From: Rhizobium sp. RU33A
GTDB taxonomy: Bacteria; Pseudomonadota; Alphaproteobacteria; Rhizobiales; Rhizobiaceae
Direction of reading: 5' to 3'
Length of the DNA: 64,000 nt
NCBI RefSeq assembly: GCF_900156055.1
Contig: NZ_FTMQ01000003.1
Coordinates: 372,001-436,000 of the forward strand
Every line of letters starts with the position of its first letter. Positions within the stretch are counted from its first letter, which is position 1. The notes under the pieces are model-generated. The model made no database searches. It was given only the letters and a program-made list of their open reading frames with translations, and was not told the origin of the DNA. Both the position numbers and the translations under genes were made by a program. This document shows, one piece after another, positions 1 through 8,981 of the stretch.

Positions 1-2
1 TC

Positions 3-1142
3 CGCCGTTCGAAGTTCCGTCTGGCCGCCATCGACCGGCGCCTGGAAATCCTCGGCGGGTTGCTGATCGCCTATCTCAACCTCGACGAGGTGATCCGGAT
101 CATCCGAGAGGAAGACGAGCCGAAGCCTGTCCTGATCGCCAAGTGGGATCTGACCGACAATCAGGCCGAAGCCATCCTTAACATGCGGCTCCGCAACCTT
201 CGCAAGCTCGAAGAGTTCGAGATCCGCAAGGAGCATGAGGCGCTCTCGGCCGAGAAGGCGGAAATCGAATCCCTACTCGCCTCCGATGACAAGCAGTGGC
301 AGACCGTCGCCTGGGAAATCGGCGAGGTGAAGAAGAAATACGCCAAGGCGACCGAGCTCGGCCGCCGCCGCACCGTCTTCTCCGACGCTCCGAGTGCGGA
401 TGTCGAAGCGATCCAGCAGGCGATGATCGAAAAGGAACCGATCACCGTCGTCATCTCCGAAAAGGGCTGGATCCGCGCGCTCAAGGGCCACATCTCCGAG
501 ACCTCGTCGCTGACCTTCAAGGAAGGCGACGGATTGAAGGTGGCCTTCCCGGCCCAGACGACGGACAAGATCCTGCTCGTGACCACGGGCGGCAAGGTCT
601 ACACGCTCGGCGGTGACAAGCTGCCCGGTGGCCGTGGCCACGGCGAGCCACTGCGCATCATGGTCGACATGGAAAACGATCAGGACGTGCTGACCGCCTT
701 TGTTCATGATGCGAGCCGCAAGCTGATCTTCGTCTCTACCGCTGGCAACGGCTTTATCGTGCCGGAAGGCGAGGTTGTCGCCAACACCCGCAAGGGCAAG
801 CAGGTGATGAATGTCGGCATGCCTGATGAGGCAAAGCTCGTGGTCCCCGTCAGCGGCGATCATCTGGCGGTCGTTGGCGAAAACCGCAAGCTCGTGGTCT
901 TCCCGCTGACCCAGATCCCGGAAATGACCCGCGGCAAGGGCGTGCGCCTGCAGCGCTACAAGGATGGCGGCATTTCCGACGTCAAGTTCTTCGCGATCGC
1001 AGACGGTCTGACCTGGGCCGACAGTGCCGGACGCACTTTCACCAAGACGAAGGATGAACTCGTCGAATGGCAGGGTGATCGCGCCTCGGCCGGCCGCCTT
1101 GTCCCGAAGGGTTTCCCGCGCAGCGGCAAATTCTCGGGCTGA
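3..1142 (+). CDS. parC: DNA topoisomerase IV subunit A (3' part)
   Basis: This is the C-terminal half of the A subunit of topoisomerase IV, which decatenates daughter chromosomes with ParE. The gene is open at the left edge, so the catalytic-tyrosine region lies outside the window; about 379 codons are present. The visible part begins in the coiled-coil/tower end ([11 protein letters not shown], then [17 protein letters not shown]) and continues into the C-terminal beta-pinwheel repeats that wrap DNA. The motif around [17 protein letters not shown] is typical of GyrA and ParC. I call ParC rather than GyrA from the short C-terminal domain and lack of an acidic tail; that choice is moderately sure. 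A hairpin terminator follows 24 bases after the stop. Confidence 0.9.
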   Translation, partial: RRSKFRLAAIDRRLEILGGLLIAYLNLDEVIRIIREEDEPKPVLIAKWDLTDNQAEAILNMRLRNLRKLEEFEIRKEHEALSAEKAEIESLLASDDKQWQTVAWEIGEVKKKYAKATELGRRRTVFSDAPSADVEAIQQAMIEKEPITVVISEKGWIRALKGHISETSSLTFKEGDGLKVAFPAQTTDKILLVTTGGKVYTLGGDKLPGGRGHGEPLRIMVDMENDQDVLTAFVHDASRKLIFVSTAGNGFIVPEGEVVANTRKGKQVMNVGMPDEAKLVVPVSGDHLAVVGENRKLVVFPLTQIPEMTRGKGVRLQRYKDGGISDVKFFAIADGLTWADSAGRTFTKTKDELVEWQGDRASAGRLVPKGFPRSGKFSG

Positions 1143-1165
1143 TCCCAAGGCCTTCACACAATGAC

Positions 1166-1194
1166 AGCCGGTCGCCTCGCGGCCGGCTTTTGTC
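1166..1194 (+). terminator. Rho-independent terminator after parC
   Basis: A nine-pair stem (1167-1175 with 1179-1187, one G-T pair, CTC loop) is followed by TTTTGTCT. It sits just downstream of the parC stop and before the convergent membrane-protein gene. Confidence 0.75.
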
Positions 1195-1196
1195 TG

Positions 1197-2339
1197 TCAG
1201 CCGCGTTCCCAGATTGACCAGACCCCCATCAACGTCGCTGCATTGCCGAGAATGAAGTGCGAGACGATGGGGCCGGCGAGGTTGCGATACTTCAGGTGCA
1301 ACCAGCCCCAGACGATGCCGGAGACGAGGGCGACCACGGCGAGCGACTGGGAATAGTGCAGATGCAGGGTGGAGAAGATCAGCGAGGTGATCACGATCGC
1401 CGACATCGGGCGGGTCTTGCCCGGCATCAGATCGGCAATTGCCGTCAGCAGCACCCCGCGGCAGATCCACTCCTGGAGCGGTACGACGATGATGTAGGTG
1501 TAGACGGTGATCGTCACCAGCTTCGGGTCGATCACAGGCGTTCCCTGAAGCTCGGGATAGAGAAGGGTGCGGAAATAGGCCATGGCGGCCAGAGCGACGG
1601 CGCTGATGGTCAGTCCCATGCCAATCGACTTCCAGATATTCTCCATCCGGATGCCCATGTCGTGTCGCGTCAGACCGCAGCGCACGGTCAGTCCCCAGAT
1701 GACGAAGGCGCCCCAGACTTCCATGACGCGTGAGGTCCAGAACATCACCTGTGACTGATGGGTTAGCTTCAGGTTGGTCAGGATGAGGCTGTTCACGAGG
1801 GCGTAGATGTTGATCATCAGAACCATGGTGACGAAGAGGAAGGCCAGCGCGTGATAGCGCCGGTCAGCCTCTTCGAGCGCTACGAACTGCTGTCTGAGCT
1901 TGCCATAGCTTGCTGACAACTGGGCATAGATCTTGCGGAAGAAGAGGGTGCCAAGTTCGGGTCGATCGCTGAGAAACTCGCGATACTGCGAACGGTCGAT
2001 TGTCCAGCCACGCACCGGTGTCAGCGTTCTGGCCGAAGCGCTGCGCGGATCGCCGCTGATCAGCCCCAATTCGCCGATCAAGGAGCCTTCACCGGCGATC
2101 GCCAGAATGCTGCCGCTCTCCTCGTCATAGACCTCGATCTCGCCTTCAGCGATCAGGATGGCGAAGCTGCTATCGTCTCCCTTGCAGAAGAGGATCGTAC
2201 CGGCTTCATGGTGCACCACATCGACATGGCTGCGGAAGGCATCGAGATAGCTATCGCTCACCTTGATGGAGGTGTCTTTCAGCAGCTTCTCGGCAAAATC
2301 AGGCTGTCCGGCCGATTGCGTTGCGTCGACCGTGCTCAT
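1197..2339 (-). CDS. Cyclic nucleotide-binding / CPBP intramembrane protease fusion
   Basis: The protein has 380 residues. Residues about 25-150 form a Crp/cNMP-binding domain; the phosphate-binding cassette reads GELGLISGDPRSASA (from about residue 89), with the arginine that normally contacts the cyclic phosphate. After a short helix come about six membrane segments with the motifs of CPBP (CAAX protease and bacteriocin-processing, Abi) proteins: E290-WIC-R294, H326/H328 in FSTLHLHYS, and H361/N366 in SHFILGN. The usual EExxxR is QEWICR here, so the first glutamate is replaced. The reading suggests a membrane protease or protease-like protein gated by a nucleotide such as cAMP. Its substrate is unknown. 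It is a single gene, convergent with parC and divergent from nothing obvious. Confidence 0.8.
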   Translation of the reverse strand: MSTVDATQSAGQPDFAEKLLKDTSIKVSDSYLDAFRSHVDVVHHEAGTILFCKGDDSSFAILIAEGEIEVYDEESGSILAIAGEGSLIGELGLISGDPRSASARTLTPVRGWTIDRSQYREFLSDRPELGTLFFRKIYAQLSASYGKLRQQFVALEEADRRYHALAFLFVTMVLMINIYALVNSLILTNLKLTHQSQVMFWTSRVMEVWGAFVIWGLTVRCGLTRHDMGIRMENIWKSIGMGLTISAVALAAMAYFRTLLYPELQGTPVIDPKLVTITVYTYIIVVPLQEWICRGVLLTAIADLMPGKTRPMSAIVITSLIFSTLHLHYSQSLAVVALVSGIVWGWLHLKYRNLAGPIVSHFILGNAATLMGVWSIWERG

Positions 2340-2442
2340 GCGTGTATCCGTCCAGATTGGAATTTGGCCGGATACTACTGATTTCGTTCAGGAAACGCAG
2401 AGGTGCCGATCGTCCAATTCTGGGGTCAATCAGCACGCGCCC

Positions 2443-4506
2443 TCAAAGACCGGACACGCTCGCCAGTCGCGGAAAGGACTTGATCTTGACTTCGTCGATT
2501 GGCACGGGGCGGCCAAGATAATAGCCCTGTCCGAGTTCGATCCCGAGTTCGTGCATAAGCTCGACATGGTCGGCCGTCTCCAGGCCCTCGATCAGGATCT
2601 TCAGGCCGCGATTGCGGATGAGACGGATGATGTCCTCGAGCATGGCGCGCCCTGCTGGACGGCGGGCGTCCTGCAGGAAGGACCGGTCGATCTTGACGGT
2701 GTCGAAGGGGAACAGGCGCAGCCAGGAGAGGCCGGCAAAGCCCGTGCCGAAGTCGTCGAGCCAGATGCGGATCCCGAGCGCCTGCAGATCGGTGATGCAG
2801 CGGATGACATCCGACTGCCCCTCCATGTCGATGCCTTCGGTGATTTCGAAGGCAAGCTGTGAACCGGAGACACCGGTCTCTTCGAGGATCGTCGAGACGG
2901 CCAGCGCAAAGCCACGGGACTTGAGCTGGATCGCCGAGACGTTGACGCTCGCCATCGGCGCGATCCCGGTCGCCAGCACTTCCGTGCAGGCCCGGCGGAT
3001 CGCCCAGAGGCCGAGATCGAGGATGGCGCCCGTCCGCTCGGCGACGGGAATGAACTGGGCCGGCGACAGTGGCGTGCCGTCGACCATCTTCATGCGCATC
3101 AGCGACTCGACCGCTTCGATGCGTCCTGTGCGCAGGTTCTGGATCGGCTGATAGACCAGATGCACGAGGTCGTTCTTGACCGCCATCCTGAGCGTCGCCG
3201 CTATATTCTCATTGTCGTCGCCGGTCAGCGGATCGTTCGGATTGAACAGCCGGATGCAGTTTCTGCCATTTGCCTTGGCAGAATAGAGCGCCCGGTCCGC
3301 CTCGTTGATGATGCGTTCGAGCTTGGGGCCGCTCTGAGGGCGCGTGTACGAGGCGCCGACACTCACCGTCACTACCGCCTGGCCATCACGCCGCTGGTCG
3401 TGGACGAGATGCAGTCCCTCGACGGCACTGCGGATGATCTCGCAGAGCGCCATGACCTGATCGCGGCCCGTGACGCGTGACAGCACGATAAACTCTTCGC
3501 CGCCGTAACGGCCGACCGATGCATTAAGCGGCTTCAGCGTGTCGTTGAGCACGCTTGCGACCAGGATCAGGCAGCGGTCACCGGCCTGATGGCCATAGAA
3601 GTCGTTGTATTTCTTGAAGAAGTCGACATCGACCAGGATCGCCGCAAAGGCCTTGCCTTCGTTCTGCCAGTCGTTCCAATAGTCGCGAAGACGCTTGTCG
3701 ACAGCGCGGCGGTTTTCCATCCCGGTGAGGTAATCGGTGTTGGACAGGCGCTCCAGAGCTACCCCACGTTTCTCAGCCTCACTGTGCTGGTGGGCGGCTT
3801 CCACCGCATTGAGAAAGACGTTGTAGCGTTCCTCATTAAGTTTCCAGTTCACATAGGACGTGAAGAGGAAGCAGGATGTGTAGAACAGGATGACCACCAC
3901 GGTCTGTTCCAGCGTCAACGCCGGTGCATGCAGCATGCTGTAGAGGAAGATGACGAGGATGGTCGCCGACGTCAGAACCGAGAGGCGGAAGACGAGGTTG
4001 AAGAACAGGTTGGCACTCATCATGAAGATTGTGCCGAACAGCATGTAATAACGGAATGCATCTTCAGACGTGGTGTAGGTCGCCGGAATAAGCCAGGCAA
4101 CGTATCCGACGACGACAGTTGCGGCGCAACTGAGATCGACCCAATGCAGGCCGACCCGCCGCGCCACGCAGACTTCCATGACCGAGATGGCGAGGATCGC
4201 CGCGATCAGTCGCGCCGTAACCGTCTCGAAGGCCACATCCGGCAACAGGAAGGCATCCGTGACGCCGAAGAGAAGGTAGACGAGCGCGGCAAGCCACAGA
4301 CCCTGGCGTGTCTGGCGCAGTAGGGTCATGCCTCGGTGCGTCTGATACAGCGCATTGAGAGCAGGGGTGGTGAGCGTTTTGACGTCGATTGCAGGCGGGC
4401 TGTAGCTGGAGCCGTCTGTCCACACGGCGTCAGCTGTAGACCCGCTGTGCATGCGCGAGTTTGTTTCGCGATTCCCGCGCACTGGGTTCTTGATGACCCG
4501 ATCCAT
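2443..4506 (-). CDS. Membrane GGDEF-EAL protein (c-di-GMP turnover)
   Basis: About 687 residues. The N-terminal ~220 residues carry about six hydrophobic segments (a membrane sensor). A GGDEF domain follows, with DVDFFKKYNDFYGHQAGD and the active-site GRYGGEEF; no RxxD inhibitory site precedes it. The EAL domain keeps the catalytic set: ESL, NVSAIQL, AFEITEG, WLDDFGTGF, KIDRSF, IEGLET and GQGYYLG. Both halves therefore look competent to make and to hydrolyse c-di-GMP; which dominates cannot be read from sequence. I chose ATG 4506 because GGAG lies ten bases upstream; an ATG at 4530 without a clear ribosome site is also in frame. It diverges from the methyltransferase at 4671, with two CtrA-type boxes between. 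Confidence 0.9.
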   Translation of the reverse strand: MDRVIKNPVRGNRETNSRMHSGSTADAVWTDGSSYSPPAIDVKTLTTPALNALYQTHRGMTLLRQTRQGLWLAALVYLLFGVTDAFLLPDVAFETVTARLIAAILAISVMEVCVARRVGLHWVDLSCAATVVVGYVAWLIPATYTTSEDAFRYYMLFGTIFMMSANLFFNLVFRLSVLTSATILVIFLYSMLHAPALTLEQTVVVILFYTSCFLFTSYVNWKLNEERYNVFLNAVEAAHQHSEAEKRGVALERLSNTDYLTGMENRRAVDKRLRDYWNDWQNEGKAFAAILVDVDFFKKYNDFYGHQAGDRCLILVASVLNDTLKPLNASVGRYGGEEFIVLSRVTGRDQVMALCEIIRSAVEGLHLVHDQRRDGQAVVTVSVGASYTRPQSGPKLERIINEADRALYSAKANGRNCIRLFNPNDPLTGDDNENIAATLRMAVKNDLVHLVYQPIQNLRTGRIEAVESLMRMKMVDGTPLSPAQFIPVAERTGAILDLGLWAIRRACTEVLATGIAPMASVNVSAIQLKSRGFALAVSTILEETGVSGSQLAFEITEGIDMEGQSDVIRCITDLQALGIRIWLDDFGTGFAGLSWLRLFPFDTVKIDRSFLQDARRPAGRAMLEDIIRLIRNRGLKILIEGLETADHVELMHELGIELGQGYYLGRPVPIDEVKIKSFPRLASVSGL

Positions 4507-4564
4507 CACGACTCCATCGTCACCGCGCATGTCACGCGCCCGTCTACACTAGCTCGCTCACGTG

Positions 4565-4590
4565 TTAACTATGTTTTAAAGTCTGATTAA
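4565..4590. promoter_or_regulatory. Two overlapping CtrA-type boxes (TTAA-N7-TTAA-N7-TTAA)
   Basis: TTAA occurs at 4565, 4576 and 4587, each separated by exactly seven bases, so two full CtrA consensus sites overlap by one half-site and lie one helical turn apart. The array sits in the divergent region between the GGDEF-EAL gene (start 4506, 59 bases away) and the methyltransferase gene (start 4671, 80 bases away). CtrA is the cell-cycle response regulator of alphaproteobacteria. The function is inferred from the motif and spacing only. Confidence 0.7.
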
Positions 4591-4670
4591 AATCGGAGTG
4601 CACTTATTGCCGTCCGCGATTATGGTTTACAAAGAATTAATGTGAGTTTTGACTAAATAAGGAGCGAAGT

Positions 4671-5714
4671 GTGAGTGATCTAAAGATTGCATTCGACGGA
4701 CAGAGCCTCATCACGCCGGACTCTATTGCGGCGACGGTGTTTTCGACTTCGGTCGATGCCACTGATAAGGATCTTGCGCTGGCACGTGCCGAAATGGCAC
4801 TTCACCTGCGTGTCGCAGAACAGCAGTTCGATCAAAAGACCGCGGTTGGCCAGATCATGCTGCGCTTGCTGACCGGCCTCCACGAGATCCGCAACAAATT
4901 TTCTCCGAAGGTCTGGGAACAGCTCATCCCGGTGGCCCAGAACCACGCCATTGCCCGGCATTTCCACGAAGATCCGTTCACCCGCTGGTCTTTCGAAAAG
5001 CCGCGCGGCTATTCAGGCGACGCTGGTCTCCTTGATTTCATCTACGGCCATCCGTCCGTCCAGTCGATGCTCGATGCCGCAAGCCCGATGGGCAAGGAAG
5101 TCCATGCCTTCACCAGCCAGTCGCCGGCATGCGTGGCCGTCCGTGAACGCCGCGATCTGCTCGCTCAGTTCGTTGACGACGTCGCGTCTTCCCGCGGCGG
5201 AGAGGCTGAAATCCTGACGATCGCGGCCGGTCATTTGCGTGAAGGCAGCATGTCGCAGGCCCTGAAGGACAAGGCGATCAAGCGGTGGATTGCGCTGGAT
5301 CAGGATCCGATGAGCGTTGGCGCCGTCGCCAGCGAATTCGCCGGGACTGCGGTTGAAGCGGTCAATGGCTCGGTGCGTACGGTGCTGACCCGCGCACAGA
5401 CGCTCGGAACCTTTGACTTCGTCTATGCCGCCGGTCTCTACGACTACCTCGCCGACGAAGTTGCCATCAAGCTCTCGCAGCGCTGCCTGCAGATGCTGAA
5501 GCCGAACGGCACCTTCCTGTTTGCGAACTTCTCGCAGGAAGTGCCGGATGACGGCTACATGGAAACCTTCATGAACTGGGCCTTGTTGCTGCGTTCGGAA
5601 GAAGACATGTGGCGCATCATGCGTGCGACGACAGAAGGCCTCGACGTCGAGTGCTCGCTGCGCTTCGGCCAGAACAAGAACATCGTCTACGGTATCATCC
5701 GCAAACTGTCCTGA
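4671..5714 (+). CDS. Class I SAM-dependent methyltransferase, PhcB-like
   Basis: 347 residues, GTG start preceded by AAGGAG at good spacing. The N-terminal half is helical and carries the block FTRWSFEKPRGYSGDAGLL (about residues 104-122). The C-terminal half is a Rossmann methyltransferase fold: motif I-like EILTIAAGHLREG (from about residue 182), an acidic residue in WIALDQD, and FDFVYAAGLYDYL. The RGYxGD block is, to my knowledge, shared with proteins annotated as 3-hydroxypalmitate methyl ester (quorum signal) synthases related to PhcB, but that substrate is an analogy, not something the sequence proves. It shares its upstream region, including the CtrA boxes, with the divergent c-di-GMP gene. 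Confidence 0.75.
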   Translation: MSDLKIAFDGQSLITPDSIAATVFSTSVDATDKDLALARAEMALHLRVAEQQFDQKTAVGQIMLRLLTGLHEIRNKFSPKVWEQLIPVAQNHAIARHFHEDPFTRWSFEKPRGYSGDAGLLDFIYGHPSVQSMLDAASPMGKEVHAFTSQSPACVAVRERRDLLAQFVDDVASSRGGEAEILTIAAGHLREGSMSQALKDKAIKRWIALDQDPMSVGAVASEFAGTAVEAVNGSVRTVLTRAQTLGTFDFVYAAGLYDYLADEVAIKLSQRCLQMLKPNGTFLFANFSQEVPDDGYMETFMNWALLLRSEEDMWRIMRATTEGLDVECSLRFGQNKNIVYGIIRKLS

Positions 5715-5721
5715 TATGAGA

Positions 5722-5774
5722 CAGCCCTTCGCAGCGTTTCAGCTGCGAAGGGCTGACCTGTCCCGAAACGGGAC
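5722..5774. terminator. Strong hairpin between convergent genes
   Basis: A perfect 14-pair stem (5722-5735 with 5742-5755, six-base loop) follows the methyltransferase stop by seven bases. A second small stem (5760-5765 with 5769-5774) lies next to it. Neither has a long T-run, so termination efficiency is uncertain; the position between two convergent genes supports a shared terminator role. Confidence 0.6.
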
Positions 5775-5800
5775 CGTGCGTCCCACGACTTTTTCTGGCT

Positions 5801-6562
5801 TCAGCCCTCGGAATCGAGGGGGAAACGTGTCCAGCCCTGGTTCATCAGGTGTTCCTGCGGCTGGAAGCGCGTCTTGTAGCCCATCTTCTTCGAGCCCTGC
5901 ACCCAGTAGCCGAGATAGACATGCGGTAGGCCGAGCGCCTTGGCCCGGCGAATGTGGTCTAGTACCATCATCGTGCCGAGTGACCGCTTTTCCATTTCCG
6001 GATTGTAGAACGAATAGACCATCGAAAGCCCGTCGCTCATCAGATCCGACAGCGCAACCGCGATCAGTTCTCCGCGCGGCTGGGCCGAAATGCCATCGCC
6101 GGGTGCGCGCAGCCGGTATTCGATGACCCGCGTCTGCACATGGCTGTCCTCGACCATGATCGCATAGTCGAGCGCCGACATGTCCGACATGCCGCCGTTC
6201 TGATGCCGATGATCCAGATAATGGCGGAAGAGAGAGAATTGCTCCGTCGAAGGCTGGGCCGGAAAGACGGTGGACACCAGGTCCGCATTGGCGGCCTCGA
6301 CGCGTTTGAAGCCACGGCTCAGTTCGAACTCATTGACCAGCACCCGGACCGACACACAGGCGCGGCAGGATTCGCAGGCCGGGCGATAGGCGATATTTTG
6401 AGAGCGACGGAAACCGCCTTGCGTCAGAAGATCGTTCATCTCCGTCGCACGCTGCCCCACCAGATGGGTGAACACCTTCCGCTCCATCTCTCCCGAAAGA
6501 TACGGGCACGGCGCAGGCGCCGTCAGATAGAATTGCGGGGAGGGGCTGGTCTGCGTGTTCAT
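5801..6562 (-). CDS. bpt: Aspartate/glutamate leucyltransferase (Bpt)
   Basis: 253 residues, the usual size for the bacterial protein-transferase of the N-degron pathway, which adds leucine from Leu-tRNA to proteins with N-terminal Asp or Glu so that ClpS/ClpAP can degrade them. The N-terminal cysteine cluster is visible in [16 protein letters not shown], and the GNAT-like C-terminal domain has [23 protein letters not shown] and [15 protein letters not shown]. It is the last gene of a minus-strand run hemB-RDD-bpt, although a hairpin lies between the RDD gene and bpt, so bpt may have its own promoter. Naming follows the Ate/Bpt family. Confidence 0.93.
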   Translation of the reverse strand: MNTQTSPSPQFYLTAPAPCPYLSGEMERKVFTHLVGQRATEMNDLLTQGGFRRSQNIAYRPACESCRACVSVRVLVNEFELSRGFKRVEAANADLVSTVFPAQPSTEQFSLFRHYLDHRHQNGGMSDMSALDYAIMVEDSHVQTRVIEYRLRAPGDGISAQPRGELIAVALSDLMSDGLSMVYSFYNPEMEKRSLGTMMVLDHIRRAKALGLPHVYLGYWVQGSKKMGYKTRFQPQEHLMNQGWTRFPLDSEG

Positions 6563-6620
6563 ATGCGGATGAAGAGAATCCTTTGGCGTGACCTGTCAGG
6601 AGTAGGATGGCGCAAGAATG

Positions 6621-6654
6621 AAAAAGGTCAACACTCCGGCGAGACGCCGGAGTG
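6621..6654 (-). terminator. Terminator after the RDD gene
   Basis: A ten-pair stem (6632-6641 with 6645-6654, three-base loop) reads on the minus strand into TTGACCTTTTTC. It lies 30 bases past the stop of the RDD gene and about 70 bases before the bpt start. Confidence 0.6.
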
Positions 6655-6683
6655 CATTGTCTCGGATGACGCGCCGAGCGTGA

Positions 6684-7142
6684 TCAGTAGGTTCGTACCG
6701 CAGCCGTGCCGAGCAGCAGGTCGTGCACCAGGCGCGAACGCTCGATGAACAGGCCGGCGAGAAGCACGAGCGGCGTCAGCACGGAGTTGAGGATCCAGAA
6801 CAGCGCGAGGTGGGCGATCGCCGTGACGAAGTCGATCTTGCGACCATCGAGGCGGACCATGGCGATGCCCATCATCCGCATGCCTGGTGTCGCCTGCGAC
6901 ACGCCGCCCACAGACATGCCGAAATAGAGACCGGCCACGACGAAGAACAGGATCGGATAGAGCAGCCAGCCGAGGCCGAGCGTCAGGATGCCCAAAAAGA
7001 ACACGACCACGGCCGCCGGAATCCACAGGAGGCCGATGAACAGGTAGTCGACAAGGAAGGCAAAGACGCGCCGCGAAAGCACGCCGCTATAGGCGCGCCA
7101 GTCTTCGGGGGCGGCATAGGACGAGTTGCTGTCGAGGCTCAT
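6684..7142 (-). CDS. RDD family membrane protein
   Basis: 152 residues with an RDD-family layout: an N-terminal WRAYSGVLSRRVFAFLVDYLFIGLLW segment beginning near residue 15 holds the characteristic R...D pair, followed by a second paired hydrophobic region and a third near the C terminus. The second domain has GMRMMGIAMVRLDGRKI. RDD proteins are membrane proteins of mostly unknown role, some linked to ion transport. The start at 7142 has AAGGAG seven bases upstream. The gene lies 68 bases downstream of hemB on the same strand. Confidence 0.85.
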   Translation of the reverse strand: MSLDSNSSYAAPEDWRAYSGVLSRRVFAFLVDYLFIGLLWIPAAVVVFFLGILTLGLGWLLYPILFFVVAGLYFGMSVGGVSQATPGMRMMGIAMVRLDGRKIDFVTAIAHLALFWILNSVLTPLVLLAGLFIERSRLVHDLLLGTAAVRTY

Positions 7143-7210
7143 GGCGGGCTCCTTTGAGGTTGTGCCTCAGATATGGGGAGCCCGATGCCGAATACAATAA
7201 TCCGTGAACC

Positions 7211-8227
7211 TCAGCGCTGTTTCGCCAGAAGACGTGCCACTTCGGGCGCGAAGTAGGTGAGGATCCCATCGCAGCCGGCCCGCTTGAAGCAGAGCAGCGT
7301 TTCCAGCATGGCGCGCTCGCCGTCAATCCAGCCGTTGGCGGCGGCAGCCTTGATCTGGCTGTATTCGCCGGAGACCTGATAGGCGAAGACCGGAAGCCCG
7401 AAGCTTTCCTTGAGGCGCCAGCAAACGTCGAGATAGGGAAGGCCAGGCTTGACCATCAGCATGTCGGCGCCTTCCTCGACATCGAGCGCTGCATCGCGAA
7501 CCGCTTCGGTGCCGTTGGCCGGATCGATGTAATAGGTCTTCTTGTCACCCTTCAAAAGCCCGCTGGTCGAGATCGCCTCGCGATAGGGGCCGTAGTAGCA
7601 GGAGGCGAACTTGGTGGCATAGGACATGATGCCGACGCTCTGGTGACCGGCGGCATCCAGCCCACGGCGGATCGCACCGATACGGCCATCCATCATGTCG
7701 GAGGGGGCAATGATGTCAGACCCGGCATCGGCCTGGGCAACAGCGGCGCGCACCAGCTGGTCGACCGTCTCGTCATTGACAATCTCGCCGTCGCGCAGGA
7801 TGCCGTCATGGCCGTGGCTGGTAAAGGGATCGAGCGCCACATCGGTGATCACGCCGATATTGGGAACCGCCTTCTTGATCGCAGCTGTCACCTGATTGAG
7901 GAGGTTGTTGCTCCTCAACACTTCCGAGCCAGTCTGATCGCGCAACGCCATTTCCACATTCGGGAAAGTCGCGAGTGCCGGGATGCCGAGGTCGGCCGCT
8001 TCCCTTGCCGCCTCAACCGCCTTGTCGACGCTCATCCGGAAAACGCCGGGCATTGCCGCGATCGGATCCAGGATGTTCGATCCCGGCACGATGAAGATCG
8101 GCCAGATCAGGTCATCGACCGTCAGGCGGTTTTCCAAAACCATGCGGCGCTGCCAGTCGGCCTTGCGCAGGCGGCGCATGCGCCGGTGGCCGGTGACGTC
8201 GTCTACCTGATGTGTCTTGTCCGTCAT
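7211..8227 (-). CDS. hemB: Delta-aminolevulinic acid dehydratase (porphobilinogen synthase)
   Basis: 338 residues, full length. It joins two 5-aminolevulinate molecules to porphobilinogen in heme, siroheme and cobalamin synthesis. Active-site lysines are seen in SYATKFASCYYG and MLMVKPGLPYLDV. The metal loop reads DVALDPFTSHGHDG, with Asp where zinc enzymes have Cys, which marks the magnesium-type enzyme usual in alphaproteobacteria. The first gene of the minus-strand run hemB-RDD(-bpt). Confidence 0.96.
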   Translation of the reverse strand: MTDKTHQVDDVTGHRRMRRLRKADWQRRMVLENRLTVDDLIWPIFIVPGSNILDPIAAMPGVFRMSVDKAVEAAREAADLGIPALATFPNVEMALRDQTGSEVLRSNNLLNQVTAAIKKAVPNIGVITDVALDPFTSHGHDGILRDGEIVNDETVDQLVRAAVAQADAGSDIIAPSDMMDGRIGAIRRGLDAAGHQSVGIMSYATKFASCYYGPYREAISTSGLLKGDKKTYYIDPANGTEAVRDAALDVEEGADMLMVKPGLPYLDVCWRLKESFGLPVFAYQVSGEYSQIKAAAANGWIDGERAMLETLLCFKRAGCDGILTYFAPEVARLLAKQR

Positions 8228-8411
8228 GATCGCGATCCTTCGTCTCTGTCCGGCTGCTGATTAGCACGCCGACCGGGGCTTGCAAAACGGAAGCCTGACG
8301 GCGGGTGATCTACGTCTTTCGAGAATGGCTCGGCAGGGGCGATGACATCAGCAGGGGAGGGCGCCGCAGCCGCGCTGGCGGAGGCATTGTCGCCAGCCTA
8401 TCCTCTTATCC

Positions 8412-8849
8412 ATGGAAGCTGATTCGTCGCAGACACCCATTCGCAGTCTCACCGAGACCATCTTCGTGCTCTTTCTGCGCGTGGTGGCGCTCTCCTGCCT
8501 GTGGTTCGGTCTGCAGTACTGGGCGCTCCTCGTCGGCTATAGCCAGAACGGGCTGGGGCGTTTCGATCTCCTTTCCGCTCCGTGGCGGGTAGCGGCCACA
8601 GGGCTTGCGGTCGTATTTCCGGTCGCGGCCCTCGGGCTTTGGGTCGCGGGCTCCTGGGGCCCGGTCATGTGGCTGCTTGCGGCAGGGGGGCAAATGCTGA
8701 TGTTCACCGTCTGGCCGGAGATCTTCGGCCGCAACACGCTCGCCGTCACCATGCATTCCGCGGTCTTCGTCGTCTTCGTTCTTTTCCGCCTGGCGTTGTG
8801 GCTCGAAGGGAGACACAAGCAGGAGCGTATAACGGTTGATTTACCCTGA
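8412..8849 (+). CDS. DUF6163-like small membrane protein
   Basis: 145 residues with four predicted membrane helices (about residues 15-40, 55-80, 85-105, 110-130) and short charged ends. I match it by recall to the DUF6163 family, conserved beside hemB in Rhizobiaceae; no function is known. The ATG at 8412 follows a region without a textbook ribosome site, so the start is moderately sure. It diverges from hemB and precedes ldtR. Confidence 0.7.
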   Translation: MEADSSQTPIRSLTETIFVLFLRVVALSCLWFGLQYWALLVGYSQNGLGRFDLLSAPWRVAATGLAVVFPVAALGLWVAGSWGPVMWLLAAGGQMLMFTVWPEIFGRNTLAVTMHSAVFVVFVLFRLALWLEGRHKQERITVDLP

Positions 8850-8981
8850 TCGCAGGCTGGGCTTTAGTAAGCCTCTGTTAAGCCTGCGTTTTAAATAGAA
8901 TTTTATGCGCATTGGATACGGTCCTCACCAAGGCGGGAGAAAAAACCAACACCGCCAAACAAAACAGTGAGGCAGACCGAT

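Noticed and set aside
273..1157. Minus-strand frame across parC
   Set aside because: Shadow of parC; low-complexity His/Asp/Ala composition.
8878..8894. TTAA pair upstream of ldtR
   Set aside because: The spacing is nine, not seven, so it is not a CtrA site.
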